NCBI GenBank assembly: GCA_028708845.1
Contig: JAQVXZ010000008.1
Span: forward strand, 21,733-85,732
Source: Bacteroidales bacterium
Lineage (GTDB): Bacteria; Bacteroidota; Bacteroidia; Bacteroidales; P3
Reading direction: 5' to 3'
Length of the DNA stretch: 64,000 bases
Below the pieces are notes generated by a model. The model had not been told where the DNA came from. It saw nothing but the letters and a program-made list of their open reading frames with translations, and made no database searches. This document shows, one piece after another, positions 26,052 to 35,623 of this stretch (positions within the stretch are counted from its first letter, which is position 1; every line of letters starts with the position of its first letter). Made by a program: the position numbers and the translations under genes.

Positions 26052-29000
26052 ATGAAAGAGAAAAACATTTTCAAACTACTAATCCTAAGTATATTAATTA
26101 GTAGTAATTTATTTGCACAGTCAATCAATTATCCTGATTCTTCTGTTTTAGCTCATGGAGATTGGTATAAGTTTTCAATTTCTTCATCAGGATTGTATAA
26201 ACTAACCTATAATGACTTTATTAGCTTAGGTATTCCTGCTGAAAAAATAAAATCTTCCAACCTTTCTATTTATGGAAATGGAGGGAGGGCTGTTTCATCT
26301 GATAATTCCAAATGGAACTTCTCCGATTTAAAAGAAAACTCAATATATGTTTACGATCCTAATAATAATTTTTCTCAAGGGGGTTATGTAATATTTTATG
26401 GAGAAGGAGGAACAGATTGGAAATATAATAGAGTTAATAGGACTTGGGGGTTTGACCTTCACCCCTATTCCGATCAATACTCTTATTTTATAACCTTTAA
26501 TGATTCAATTGGAGAAAAGAAAAGGATTAATACAATTTCAAATCAATCACTTATTGCCGACACTGTCACAATATCAACCAGAGACTTCTTCCTTTCCAAA
26601 CAAGAATTAGTTAATATTGAGAAATCTGGTAGGTTATGGGTTGGTAAGCAATATACTTCAAACAAAACAGAAGAATATCCTTTAGATTTAAGAAACGCAT
26701 TAGTAGATCAAAATAACAATCTATTGAAGCCTGCACTTATAGAATATAAGTTTGTTGCCCAAAGTGGAACCAATACAACATTCTTAATTAACTATAATAA
26801 CACTGATATTGACACAATGACATTTCCTGGCAACACCTCAGTAACTGACGGAGATAAAGTTAATGATAAGATATTTATAAAAAACCTAACCAAAGTTAAA
26901 CCAACAAATAAAACCTCAGTAACTTTTAATGGAGGACCTACCTCAAAAGGTTGGTTGGATTATATATTAGTCAACTATGATAAAAAGCTACAATATAATT
27001 ATCCCTCTGTGTTGAAATACTACACAACAGAATTCTTGGGGCTTAACCTAAATGTTGAAAACATCATTTCAAACGTAACAAACGAAAATGTTTTGGTTTG
27101 GGATGTTAGCAATTGGACAAATCCAACTCAGATAAAAGGAACATATAATTCAACCGATAAAACTTATTCAGTAATATTAAATTCAGATTCTATAAAGAAT
27201 ATTGTTGTTTTCAATACCAACTCCAATTTCAATACCATTAAGCCAATTGGGAAAATAGAGAACCAAAACCTACATGCAACAGAGGCTGCAGATTATGTAA
27301 TTATTACCCATCCACTTTTTATTGAACAGGCTGAGCGATTGGCAAAACTTCATAAGGAACATAATAACGTAACCACAACGGTTGTAACAACCGAAGACAT
27401 ATATAATGAATTTTCTTCAGGAACACCCGACTATTTAGCCTATAAAGAGTTTATGAGAATGTTATATACTAAATACTTGCCAGAGGGAAAGAATCCTAAG
27501 AATGTGCTTTTATTTGGTGATGGCACATATGATAATAAAAATATTTTAAAATATAATAACAACCTTATTTTAACCTACCAAACAGATAACAAAGAGCATG
27601 GTGGCTTCACTACTCCATGTGATGACTATATAACATATCTGTCACCAGAGGCTAAAGGCATAGAGGATGTTAGAGAAAGGGATTCAATGATGGTTGGGGT
27701 AGGAAGATTTCCTGTAAATAATGTAGCACAAGCTGAAATTATGGTTGATAAATCTCAAAGATACCTATTGAAAGAAGATATTCTTAATAAAGAAGGAGTC
27801 ACAGATTGGAGAAACACTTCTATTTTAACTGCTGATGATGCTGATAACACTTCTGACAGAGATTTTATTAAATTTGCAGAAAACATATACAACCAAATCA
27901 AATTTGAACAACCTCAAATCAATGCAGTAAAAATATATTCTGACGCCTATAAACAATATGCTTCATCTTCAGGTAACACTTACCCAGATGCTTCAAAAGC
28001 AATAAATCACCAAATGAAAAAGGGTGGTTTGATATTTAATTATGTTGGACATGGATCAGAGGACCATCTATCAAGTGAAAGATTAATTACAATTTCGGAT
28101 ATGACGAGCTGGAAAAACTACCACGCTATGCCATTAATGATTACCTCTACCTGCGAGTTTGCACGTTTCGATTTGGTTGACAAACCATCAGCCGCAGAAA
28201 ACACATTATATAATAGAAACGGAGGAATGATAGCTCTTATATCTGCTGCAAGACCAATATATGCAAATGATGGAATGAATAGACATTTCCACAAATATAT
28301 ACTTGAGGTTCTTCCAAACAATCAAACAAGAACTTTTGGAGAGGCTTTTTCGGCTACAAAGAACGACACAGGCTCGGGCATGAGGTATGACCAAAGAAGT
28401 GTTGTATTATTAGGTGACCCAGCACTTAGAATAAGTCTTCCAAAATATAACGTTACTACTTTAAAGATAAATGATATAGACCCTGAAGTTCAAAACGACA
28501 CCCTTAGAGCATTATCAACAGTTAAAGTTGAAGGTAGAATTGAAGATTGGAATCACAACTTAGTTGAAGACTTTAATGGATACGTCCAAGTAACATTATT
28601 CGATAAATCATCTAAATACTATACCTTAGATAATGAGAATAACAATTCAAAAATTGAATTTGAGCAACAAAAAGACGTACTTCATAAAGGAAAGGCTAAG
28701 GTTGAAAACGGATTATTCACTCATACTTTCATAGTACCAAAAGTTATTGCATATAATTATGGATATGGCAAGCTAAGCTATTATGCATATAGCGATAGCT
28801 CTGATGCAACTGGCTATTGCAATAAGGTTATTGTTGGAGGAATAGACAATGATGCTGTTTTTGAAGAGACAAGACCATTAGTTAGATTATTTATTGGAGA
28901 TAGTAATTTCGTATCAGGAGGAATAACGAATGAAAACCCAGAACTATTTGCAATTATTTCAGATAAAGTTCCAATTAATACCTCTAGCAGTGTTATTATG

Positions 29001-29510
29001 TCTGCAACCTTAGATAATGCAGCCAACACATTTATTCTAAACGACTACTTCGTTCAATCAGAAACCGACCCAAATAAAGGATATATTAATTTCCCATTTA
29101 CACTACTTAGCGAAGGTGAACATACCCTAACATTAATAGCAAGGAATATACTCGATCTTTCTTCAAGTGCAACAATAACCTTTAATGTTGTTTCGAAGAA
29201 TAAAGAAACCTATGCAAACCTTAAAAACTATCCTAACCCATTCTCTGGCACAACAAATTTCTATTTAGAACATAACCAAAACCAAGAGATTGTTAGTGCT
29301 GAAATACATATTTTCAACACAACAGGAAAGAGGGTTAAAACAATAAAGGTTAATAATCCATCCAATGGCTATACCATTGGGCCTATTCAATGGGATGGGA
29401 CTACTGATGGAGGACAAAAGCTTCAAGCAGGTATATATATTTACAGAATGCTAATTAATAAAGAAAACTCAAAAGAGTATTCTAAATCTCAGAAATTAGT
29501 AATTATTTAA
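26052..29510 (+). CDS. porU: T9SS sortase PorU
   Basis: 1152 residues, the normal size. A C25 (gingipain-type) peptidase domain is seen in the middle: NYVGHGSEDHL with His667 and TSTCEFARFD with Cys701, at the spacing seen in gingipains. The C-terminal 90 residues (YPNPFSGTTNFYLE, TIGPIQWDGT, LQAGIYIYRM) form a sorting-domain-like beta sandwich. PorU sits on the cell surface with PorV and cuts off sorting domains of T9SS cargo while attaching them to lipopolysaccharide. It is followed by porV after 63 bases. Confidence 0.96.
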   Translation: MKEKNIFKLLILSILISSNLFAQSINYPDSSVLAHGDWYKFSISSSGLYKLTYNDFISLGIPAEKIKSSNLSIYGNGGRAVSSDNSKWNFSDLKENSIYVYDPNNNFSQGGYVIFYGEGGTDWKYNRVNRTWGFDLHPYSDQYSYFITFNDSIGEKKRINTISNQSLIADTVTISTRDFFLSKQELVNIEKSGRLWVGKQYTSNKTEEYPLDLRNALVDQNNNLLKPALIEYKFVAQSGTNTTFLINYNNTDIDTMTFPGNTSVTDGDKVNDKIFIKNLTKVKPTNKTSVTFNGGPTSKGWLDYILVNYDKKLQYNYPSVLKYYTTEFLGLNLNVENIISNVTNENVLVWDVSNWTNPTQIKGTYNSTDKTYSVILNSDSIKNIVVFNTNSNFNTIKPIGKIENQNLHATEAADYVIITHPLFIEQAERLAKLHKEHNNVTTTVVTTEDIYNEFSSGTPDYLAYKEFMRMLYTKYLPEGKNPKNVLLFGDGTYDNKNILKYNNNLILTYQTDNKEHGGFTTPCDDYITYLSPEAKGIEDVRERDSMMVGVGRFPVNNVAQAEIMVDKSQRYLLKEDILNKEGVTDWRNTSILTADDADNTSDRDFIKFAENIYNQIKFEQPQINAVKIYSDAYKQYASSSGNTYPDASKAINHQMKKGGLIFNYVGHGSEDHLSSERLITISDMTSWKNYHAMPLMITSTCEFARFDLVDKPSAAENTLYNRNGGMIALISAARPIYANDGMNRHFHKYILEVLPNNQTRTFGEAFSATKNDTGSGMRYDQRSVVLLGDPALRISLPKYNVTTLKINDIDPEVQNDTLRALSTVKVEGRIEDWNHNLVEDFNGYVQVTLFDKSSKYYTLDNENNNSKIEFEQQKDVLHKGKAKVENGLFTHTFIVPKVIAYNYGYGKLSYYAYSDSSDATGYCNKVIVGGIDNDAVFEETRPLVRLFIGDSNFVSGGITNENPELFAIISDKVPINTSSSVIMSATLDNAANTFILNDYFVQSETDPNKGYINFPFTLLSEGEHTLTLIARNILDLSSSATITFNVVSKNKETYANLKNYPNPFSGTTNFYLEHNQNQEIVSAEIHIFNTTGKRVKTIKVNNPSNGYTIGPIQWDGTTDGGQKLQAGIYIYRMLINKENSKEYSKSQKLVII

Positions 29511-29573
29511 ATCCTAAATTATAATATTAACTACTTATTATCGTTTAATTGAATTAAATCAGGAAACAAAGAA

Positions 29574-30806
29574 ATGGAAAGAACAAAAGGCAGACAAATA
29601 TCTTATTGGATTTTAATTACTCTACTTTTTTTGGGAGTAAAAACCTCAGAGGCTCAAAACTCTACCAAAGGTGGCTTAGATAATAATAACATCAATGAAA
29701 CCATACTTCGTCAAAAAGTTGAAGATGGTGCAAGAGTTATTAGCACAGGAGTTCCTGTTTTATTAATTTCTCCAGACTCACGTGCAGGATCAATGGGAGA
29801 TGTTGGAGCTGCATCAACACCTGATATTAATTCAATACATTGGAATGCTGCAAAGTTAGCTTTTATTGAAAAACAATCTGGAATTTCATTCACCTATACC
29901 CCTTGGCTAAGAGACTTAGTTGGAGACATAGACCTTTCATATCTTGCAGGATTTTATAAAATTAATGATAGAAATGCTATTGGAGCTTCTCTCACATATT
30001 TCTCTTTAGGAGGCATAGACTTTTATGATGTAAATGGAGAATCAAAAGGTAATTTCAAACCTAATGAGCTAGCTTTTGATATGGCATATTCAATGAAGCT
30101 TTCAGAAAAGTTCTCTGCATCGGTTACTGGTCGCTATATACGTTCAGACTTAACCCAAGGACAAAACTCAGGAACAGCAACAACACACGCCGCAAATGCT
30201 TTTGGAGCAGACTTAGGACTGTATTTTCAAGATGAAATAAAATCGGAACTTAAATCATCTTATGCAATTGGCCTTCAAATAGCTAATCTTGGCTCAAAGA
30301 TATCTTACTCAGAAGCAATTGAGAAAGAATTTCAACCAGCAAACCTAAGACTAGGTGGAAGATACACTATGGACTTCAATCAGTTCAACACCCTTTCCTT
30401 TATGCTAGACTTCAACAAATTATTAGTCCCAACCCCTCCTATTTACGACCTAGATTCAAATCAAAATATTATTCAAGGACAAATTGCAAGTGGTTTAGAT
30501 CCTAACGTTGGAGTTCTTCAGGGTGCAATACAATCTTTTTATGATGCCCCAAACGGATTTAAGGAAGAGATGCAAGAAATAAATATCTCAGTAGGTGCAG
30601 AATGGATTTACAATAAGTTCTTTGTTCTTAGAGGAGGTTATTTCTATGAAAACCAAAAGAAAGGTGGACGTCAATATATTACTTTTGGAGGAGGATTTAA
30701 ATATAATGTTATGCAATTAGATATAGCTTATCTTGTGCCAACAGTAACAAATAACCACCCCCTTAAAAACACCCTTCGAATTTCTCTTTCATTTGATTTC
30801 AACTAG
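29574..30806 (+). CDS. porV: T9SS outer-membrane protein PorV (LptO)
   Basis: 410 residues. TGVPVLLISPDSRAGSMGDV and the WNAAKLAF segment are hallmarks of PorV, a FadL-like barrel that shuttles cargo from the translocon to PorU. The first 27 residues form a signal peptide. It ends with strand-like sequence and DFN. The gene continues the porU operon, and ispF begins 6 bases later. Confidence 0.96.
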   Translation: MERTKGRQISYWILITLLFLGVKTSEAQNSTKGGLDNNNINETILRQKVEDGARVISTGVPVLLISPDSRAGSMGDVGAASTPDINSIHWNAAKLAFIEKQSGISFTYTPWLRDLVGDIDLSYLAGFYKINDRNAIGASLTYFSLGGIDFYDVNGESKGNFKPNELAFDMAYSMKLSEKFSASVTGRYIRSDLTQGQNSGTATTHAANAFGADLGLYFQDEIKSELKSSYAIGLQIANLGSKISYSEAIEKEFQPANLRLGGRYTMDFNQFNTLSFMLDFNKLLVPTPPIYDLDSNQNIIQGQIASGLDPNVGVLQGAIQSFYDAPNGFKEEMQEINISVGAEWIYNKFFVLRGGYFYENQKKGGRQYITFGGGFKYNVMQLDIAYLVPTVTNNHPLKNTLRISLSFDFN

Positions 30807-30812
30807 AGAATT

Positions 30813-31292
30813 ATGAAACTAAGAGTAGGCATAGGATACGATGTTCACAAACTAGAAGAGGGACTTCCTTTTTGCATAGGAGGCATAGAGATAGAATCAC
30901 ATGTTGGAACCCTAGGACATTCTGATGGTGATGTATTAATTCACGCCATAATAGATTCACTACTTGGAGCCTCCAACCTTAGAGATATAGGTTTTCAATA
31001 TCCTGACACCAAAAAAGAGTTTAAAGGAATAGATAGCAAGGTTCTACTTAAAGACACTCTTTCAAAAATCAAAGAAAAAGGCTATAGGATTGAAAACATA
31101 GACACAGTAATCTGTCTACAAAGTCCTAAAATAGGGAAGTATATCCCTCTTATGCAAGAGACACTATCTAAGGTTTTGGAAATAGACGTAGATGATATTA
31201 CTATTAAGGCAACCACAACAGAAAAACTAGGATTTGTTGGCAGAGAAGAAGGAGTTGCCTCTCACTCAGTTTGTCTTATTTCAAAGGCATAA
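30813..31292 (+). CDS. ispF: 2-C-methyl-D-erythritol 2,4-cyclodiphosphate synthase
   Basis: 159 residues, full length. RVGIGYDVHKLEEG holds the metal-binding Asp and His, GHSDGDVLIHAIIDSLLGA is the conserved core, and KATTTEKLGFVGREEG the C-terminal signature. A cytoplasmic trimer of the MEP isoprenoid pathway. It is the third gene of the porU-porV-ispF transcript. Confidence 0.97.
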   Translation: MKLRVGIGYDVHKLEEGLPFCIGGIEIESHVGTLGHSDGDVLIHAIIDSLLGASNLRDIGFQYPDTKKEFKGIDSKVLLKDTLSKIKEKGYRIENIDTVICLQSPKIGKYIPLMQETLSKVLEIDVDDITIKATTTEKLGFVGREEGVASHSVCLISKA

Positions 31293-31311
31293 AGACTAAA
31301 CGAAATTAAAA

Positions 31312-31332
31312 GCAGTATTAATTTATTGAATC
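31312..31332. repeat. 21-bp repeat family, single degenerate unit
   Basis: On the minus strand GATTCAATAAATTAATACTG fits the family pattern closely. It lies between the convergent 3' ends of ispF and the NUDIX gene. Confidence 0.55.
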
Positions 31333-31338
31333 AAAGAT

Positions 31339-31965
31339 TTAAAACAGCTTAATGCTTTTAAGTAAATCTTGAAGGCTTAGATAGCAGTTTTCAATCACTT
31401 CATCTATTTTATCTTCTCCTATCCAAACAGCTTTTTCAATACCCTCTTCTCTTTGAGGAGTGAGTTTAAGACTTTCTGTTGTCATTTCATACCAGTGAGT
31501 CTCCTTAATTTCATGCCTACCATTCAAATAATAGGTATGATATGTTATGCCCAACTTCTCTTTCAAAACTAAGTCTTTTAAACCACATTCTTCCTCTACT
31601 TCCCTTGTTGCTGTTTGTTCAATATCCTCATTATGTTCTTTATGACCCTTTGGCAAGTCCCATCTCCTATTGCGATATATGAATAATAACTCATTCTGAA
31701 CGTTTCTAACCAGACCTCCTGCAGCCTGAACAAAGACATATCTTTTTATACATTCAATAAAGACTCTCGAAAGGTCTAATTCACTTACATGAAGAATAAT
31801 ATCTTTCTTATTGGGTATTTCTTTTAAGTATTCGTAGAATGAGAGCTCAAAAAAGTTACTCTTATTGCATTTAACAACATCCTTACCATCAGCATTTAAG
31901 CTTTCTAATGGTTGATTTGTTATACAAAGACTATGATATTTGGTGAATATTTTATATTTTTGCAT
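31339..31965 (-). CDS. NUDIX hydrolase
   Basis: 208 residues from the ATG at 31965; longer frames would run antisense into pyrE. The Nudix box is seen as GHKEHNEDIEQTATREVEEE followed by CG, i.e. GX5EX7REXXEE. An N-terminal extension of about 75 residues precedes the Nudix fold (YVFVQAAGGLVRN), as in a group of Bacteroidetes NUDIX proteins of unknown substrate. Its start codon is one base away from the pyrE start on the other strand. Confidence 0.88.
   Translation of the reverse strand: MQKYKIFTKYHSLCITNQPLESLNADGKDVVKCNKSNFFELSFYEYLKEIPNKKDIILHVSELDLSRVFIECIKRYVFVQAAGGLVRNVQNELLFIYRNRRWDLPKGHKEHNEDIEQTATREVEEECGLKDLVLKEKLGITYHTYYLNGRHEIKETHWYEMTTESLKLTPQREEGIEKAVWIGEDKIDEVIENCYLSLQDLLKSIKLF
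31955..31962 (+). promoter_or_regulatory. TAnnTTTG box next to the pyrE start codon
   Basis: TATTTTTG ends 4 bases before the pyrE ATG at 31967. If used, the message would start at or next to the start codon and be leaderless. A matching upstream box is not clear. Confidence 0.4.
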
Positions 31966-31966
31966 C

Positions 31967-32623
31967 ATGAAAATTAATAATGATACAGCCATTCAAGCCG
32001 CTCGATTTCTTTTGCAAATTAAAGCAATTAAATTGAATAATGAAAATCCTTTTACTTGGGCATCAGGAAGAAAGTCACCAATTTATTGTGACAACCGCAT
32101 AACTCTTTCTTATCCAGAAATAAGGACATTTCTTCGTCAGCAATTTGTTTCAATCATTAATGAACATTTTGCGGAAGTAGATGTTATTGCTGGCGTTGCA
32201 ACTGGCGGCATAGCATTAGGAGTTTTGGTGGCTCAAGATCTTGGGAAACCTTTCATTTATGTTCGTCCTGAAGAAAAGAAACACGGACTTACAAACACTA
32301 TTGAAGGTGTTGTTAAGGAAGGACAATCTGTTTTGGTTATTGAAGACTTGATTTCAACTGGTAAGAGTAGTCTTTTGGCTGTTGATACACTAAGAGATGC
32401 TGGATGTATTGTTAAGGGAATGGTTGCAATTTTCACATACGGATTAGAAGTATCTGAAATAGCATTTCAGAAAAAAGAAGTTCCTCTTTACACAATCACA
32501 GATTACGACACATTAATTGAAACTGCAAAAGAGGAAACTTATATTAAAGAAGATGAAATAGCTTCGTTAAGTAAGTGGAGAATGAATCCTGAGAGATGGT
32601 CTGAAGAAAGATTGAATCAATAA
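31967..32623 (+). CDS. pyrE: Orotate phosphoribosyltransferase
   Basis: 218 residues from the ATG at 31967 (MKINNDTAIQAARFLLQIKA); nine earlier codons are open but would overlap the NUDIX gene and the promoter box. The PRPP-binding signature VLVIEDLISTGKSS and WASGRKSPIYCDNR are diagnostic. It makes OMP from orotate and PRPP in pyrimidine synthesis. A terminator follows at 32646. Confidence 0.96.
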   Translation: MKINNDTAIQAARFLLQIKAIKLNNENPFTWASGRKSPIYCDNRITLSYPEIRTFLRQQFVSIINEHFAEVDVIAGVATGGIALGVLVAQDLGKPFIYVRPEEKKHGLTNTIEGVVKEGQSVLVIEDLISTGKSSLLAVDTLRDAGCIVKGMVAIFTYGLEVSEIAFQKKEVPLYTITDYDTLIETAKEETYIKEDEIASLSKWRMNPERWSEERLNQ

Positions 32624-32645
32624 AATATAAATTCAAATAAACATT

Positions 32646-32675
32646 AAGGCGTTTCTCACAATAACGCCTTTTTTT
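32646..32675 (+). terminator. Intrinsic terminator of pyrE
   Basis: AAGGCGTT pairs with AACGCCTT around a 9-base loop, followed by a T-run. Confidence 0.85.
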
Positions 32676-32686
32676 ATATAAACCAT

Positions 32687-33103
32687 ATGACAAAAGTAGA
32701 AAGTAAAGCTGTTGAGATTGACTCCAAGGCAGAAAAGATATTTGATTTCCTAAAAGACTTCACTCATTTTTCTCTTCTCTTGCCAGATAAGGTTGAGAAT
32801 TGGAAAGCAACACAAGATAGATGTTCATTCACCATAAAAGGATTAACCGATTTTGGAATGAAGATTTCAGAAACAACCCCCTATACTTCCATTATAATAA
32901 CTAATGATGAGGAAGTAAAAATGCCAATAAAGTTTACATTTAATTGGGATTTCTCTAACATATCGGATAATAAAACAAAGGTTATAGCTGTTTTCAATTT
33001 AGATATGAACCCAATGATGGCTACTATGGTAAAAAAACCATTGAAGGCATTTATTGATGCACTGGTTGATAAATTAAAAGAGAAAATAGAAGCAGATATT
33101 TAA
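32687..33103 (+). CDS. SRPBCC/START-like ligand-binding protein
   Basis: 138 residues with no signal. The N-terminal KVESKAVEIDSKAEKIFDFL, the central beta strands and the C-terminal amphipathic helix (LKAFIDALVDKLKEKIEADI) fit the SRPBCC fold. Ligand unknown. Its stop codon overlaps the ATG of the PorE-like gene by one base, so the two are translated together. Confidence 0.75.
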   Translation: MTKVESKAVEIDSKAEKIFDFLKDFTHFSLLLPDKVENWKATQDRCSFTIKGLTDFGMKISETTPYTSIIITNDEEVKMPIKFTFNWDFSNISDNKTKVIAVFNLDMNPMMATMVKKPLKAFIDALVDKLKEKIEADI

Positions 33104-35082
33104 TGATTAAACGTTTTGCTATATTAATACTAGTAGTTATTATTTCTCAAGGAGTTTTTGGACAAGAGAAAACTCTTTTGGATTATGACCCATGTAGCGA
33201 AACAGTTAATAAGAAATCCCTAAAGAAATTTGATAAAGCATATAAGTTATATCTCAAAGGAGACTTTAGCTCTGCCTCAAATATCTTACGTGACTTAATT
33301 ATCTCCGAACCAGAATTTGCTTCCCCCTACTTCATAATAGGACTTATTGGAGCAAACAAATCAAATCCCTCAACTATTGAGAAGTTCTTTCCAAGAGTTC
33401 TTGAGATTTGTCCAGAGTATTCCCACCCAATCCTTTTCTATTATCTTGGACTAATTGAATATACGTACGAAAGATTCGATTCATCCCTAAAACACTTCAA
33501 GACTTTCAAACAAATGGCTAGTGAAAACAGCAATACAGTTTATGATAGCCTAATAATGGAGGCAGAAAACTATATTGAGTGGTCTGAATTTATTACCCAA
33601 ACCAAATCAAACCCAGTAGATTTTCGTCCTAGAAAGATAAATAATATCGCCACCAATGAAGATGAATACCTCCCTTTCATATCATTAGACAGGGAAAAAG
33701 TATTCTTTACCAGAAGACAGTATGTTAAGAAAAATAACGAATCCACCTTCTACGATAAAGCTAATGTTGAGATGAAAGAGTTGTTTAGCATGGCAAGCCT
33801 ACAAGAAAACGGACTCTATGACAAAGGATTCCCTCTTCCAGAGCCCTTTAACGAGAGCTATAACGAGGGAGGTGCAACCTTGACAGCAGACAATAGAGAC
33901 CTCTACTATACCGTCTGCATGCCCAAAGACGACTATTTGAATTGCGATATCTATCATTCGAAATGGCTTGGTGAGTATTGGAGTGATATTAAGAACTTAG
34001 GAAACAATATAAACACCTTAGGAACGTGGGAATCCCAACCTTGCATATCACCTGATGGGAAAACCCTGTACTTTGTTTCAAATAGAGGTGGTGGCTATGG
34101 AGGATTAGACATTTGGTATTCGAGGAAACAAAAAGATGGTTCGTGGTCAAGAGCAGTAAATGCAGGGCCAAGAATCAATACCCCATTAGATGAAAAAGCA
34201 CCCTTTGTACACCCAGACGGAGTAAGCTTTTACTTTAGCTCAACAGGTTGGAGAGGAATGGGAGGATATGATTTGTTTTATATAAGGTTAGATGACAAAA
34301 CAATGAAAAAGCCAATCAACCTTGGCTACCCAATAAATACAGAGGCAGATGAAGTTGGAGTATATGTAACATTAGATAATAAAACAGCATATTTTGCATC
34401 AAATAATATTGAGGGCGAGCCTAATTGGAATATATATGAGTTTGAACTAGACCATAGGTATAGACCACTTAATACAAAGCTCTTAAAAGGAAATATCTCA
34501 GACCACTCAGATGATGGAATTGGAGCAGAGCTAGAGCTAACAAGGATTTCAGACAAGACACAGACAATCTACGACATCGACCCAATAACCGGAGACTTTG
34601 CAGTGGTAGTTTTGCAGGACGAACCCTATATGCTAAAAGCCAAGAAAGAAGGATTTGCCTTTGAATCTAAGCTAATAACAAAAGAAATCACCAAAGAAGC
34701 CAAGCCAATTCAGATGGAGATAAAGGAACTTAAAGTTGGAGAAAGTTATGTCATTAAAGACATCCTTTTTGCAAGCAATTCCTACGAAATAACCCTTGAA
34801 TCCCAACAAGTAATTGATGCCTTTATCGAATACCTTAATGAGTATCCTAAAATCCGTTGCACAATAGAGGGGCATACCGACAACATAGGAAAAGAAGAAG
34901 ACAACCAAATCCTATCCGAACAAAGAGCCAAAGCCGTTGCCGACTACATAATAAAAAGCCGAATAAGAGAAGACCGCATAAAATACCAAGGCTTTGGATC
35001 CAAAAAGCCCGTTTCCGACAACAATACCGAAGAATCCCGTAGCAAAAACCGTAGAACAGTCTTCAAAATAGATTCAATGTAA
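33103..35082 (+). CDS. PorE-like protein: TPR, beta-propeller, OmpA domain
   Basis: 659 residues with signal peptide (no lipobox seen). In order: tetratricopeptide-like helices (about 25-170), WD40/PD40-type propeller blades (SPDGKTLYFVSNRGGGYGGL, VHPDGVSFYFSSTGW; about 180-450), a carboxypeptidase-regulatory-like domain (460-540) and an OmpA peptidoglycan-binding domain (IEGHTDNIG, LSEQRAKAVADYI, ending KNRRTVFKI). This order and length match PorE, the T9SS protein thought to tie the complex to peptidoglycan. Other OmpA/PD40 proteins of Bacteroidota share parts of this layout. Confidence 0.85.
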   Translation: MIKRFAILILVVIISQGVFGQEKTLLDYDPCSETVNKKSLKKFDKAYKLYLKGDFSSASNILRDLIISEPEFASPYFIIGLIGANKSNPSTIEKFFPRVLEICPEYSHPILFYYLGLIEYTYERFDSSLKHFKTFKQMASENSNTVYDSLIMEAENYIEWSEFITQTKSNPVDFRPRKINNIATNEDEYLPFISLDREKVFFTRRQYVKKNNESTFYDKANVEMKELFSMASLQENGLYDKGFPLPEPFNESYNEGGATLTADNRDLYYTVCMPKDDYLNCDIYHSKWLGEYWSDIKNLGNNINTLGTWESQPCISPDGKTLYFVSNRGGGYGGLDIWYSRKQKDGSWSRAVNAGPRINTPLDEKAPFVHPDGVSFYFSSTGWRGMGGYDLFYIRLDDKTMKKPINLGYPINTEADEVGVYVTLDNKTAYFASNNIEGEPNWNIYEFELDHRYRPLNTKLLKGNISDHSDDGIGAELELTRISDKTQTIYDIDPITGDFAVVVLQDEPYMLKAKKEGFAFESKLITKEITKEAKPIQMEIKELKVGESYVIKDILFASNSYEITLESQQVIDAFIEYLNEYPKIRCTIEGHTDNIGKEEDNQILSEQRAKAVADYIIKSRIREDRIKYQGFGSKKPVSDNNTEESRSKNRRTVFKIDSM

Positions 35083-35277
35083 TCTCAAACCAAGAACCCG
35101 TTTAAATAAACCTCCAAAACACCCAAGCAATTATTAATTTATAGGCGTAAAGTCAAATCAGGACGATAGGAAAGAGGTGTAAAGCACATTTAGTCATAAG
35201 AAAAAACTTGTAAACCTTAGTTAGGACTTATCAAATTCCTATAATAAATTATTGTTTCTTGATTTCAAGAGTCTTCA
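35083..35277. other. Intergenic stretch with no gene seen
   Basis: First part of the 541-base gap between the PorE-like gene and the PfkB gene. No ORF or hairpin of note; the gap's second part has a tandem repeat and a terminator. Confidence 0.5.
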
Positions 35278-35387
35278 TTGGCAATGTAGCGATTCTATGT
35301 TGGCAACATAGAGGTTGTATGTTGGCAACATAGAGGTCGTTTGTTGGCAACATAGTTATAGTATGTTGGCAAGGTAGTGGCATTAAG
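35278..35387. repeat. Five-unit 22-bp tandem repeat
   Basis: Units begin TTGGCAA at 35278, 35300, 35322, 35344 and 35366, exactly 22 bases apart. The three central units contain TGTTGGCAACA-like near palindromes at their junctions. It is distinct from the 21-bp family. Confidence 0.9.
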
Positions 35388-35453
35388 TGCTTATTATAAA
35401 TTATTATTATGCTGTAAAAAACTTTTCATACTTGATATCCTTACTTTCTTTGC

Positions 35454-35486
35454 AAAAAAAAGAGAGTGGCTTACCACTCTCTTTTC
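35454..35486. terminator. Bidirectional intrinsic terminator
   Basis: AAAAGAGAGTGG (35458-35469) pairs perfectly with CCACTCTCTTTT (35474-35485) around CTTA, with A and T runs on both sides. It serves the convergent PorE-like and PfkB genes. Confidence 0.9.
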
Positions 35487-35623
35487 TGTATTTATTTGAT
35501 TAGATTTTTTAGATCTTAATTATATTATCTATTCTGTTAATAGTTTCGTTTTGTAGTTGAAATAGTAAACGACTTGTTTAGGAAAATCAACCAATTACAA
35601 CCAATCTGACTTCTATATTTATA

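Noticed and set aside
34857..35042. Plus-strand basic ORF in the PorE-like gene.
   Set aside because: It is an alternative frame of the OmpA domain, whose motifs are complete in the main frame.
35278..35387. Possible CRISPR array.
   Set aside because: Units are contiguous with no unique spacers, and no cas genes are in the window.
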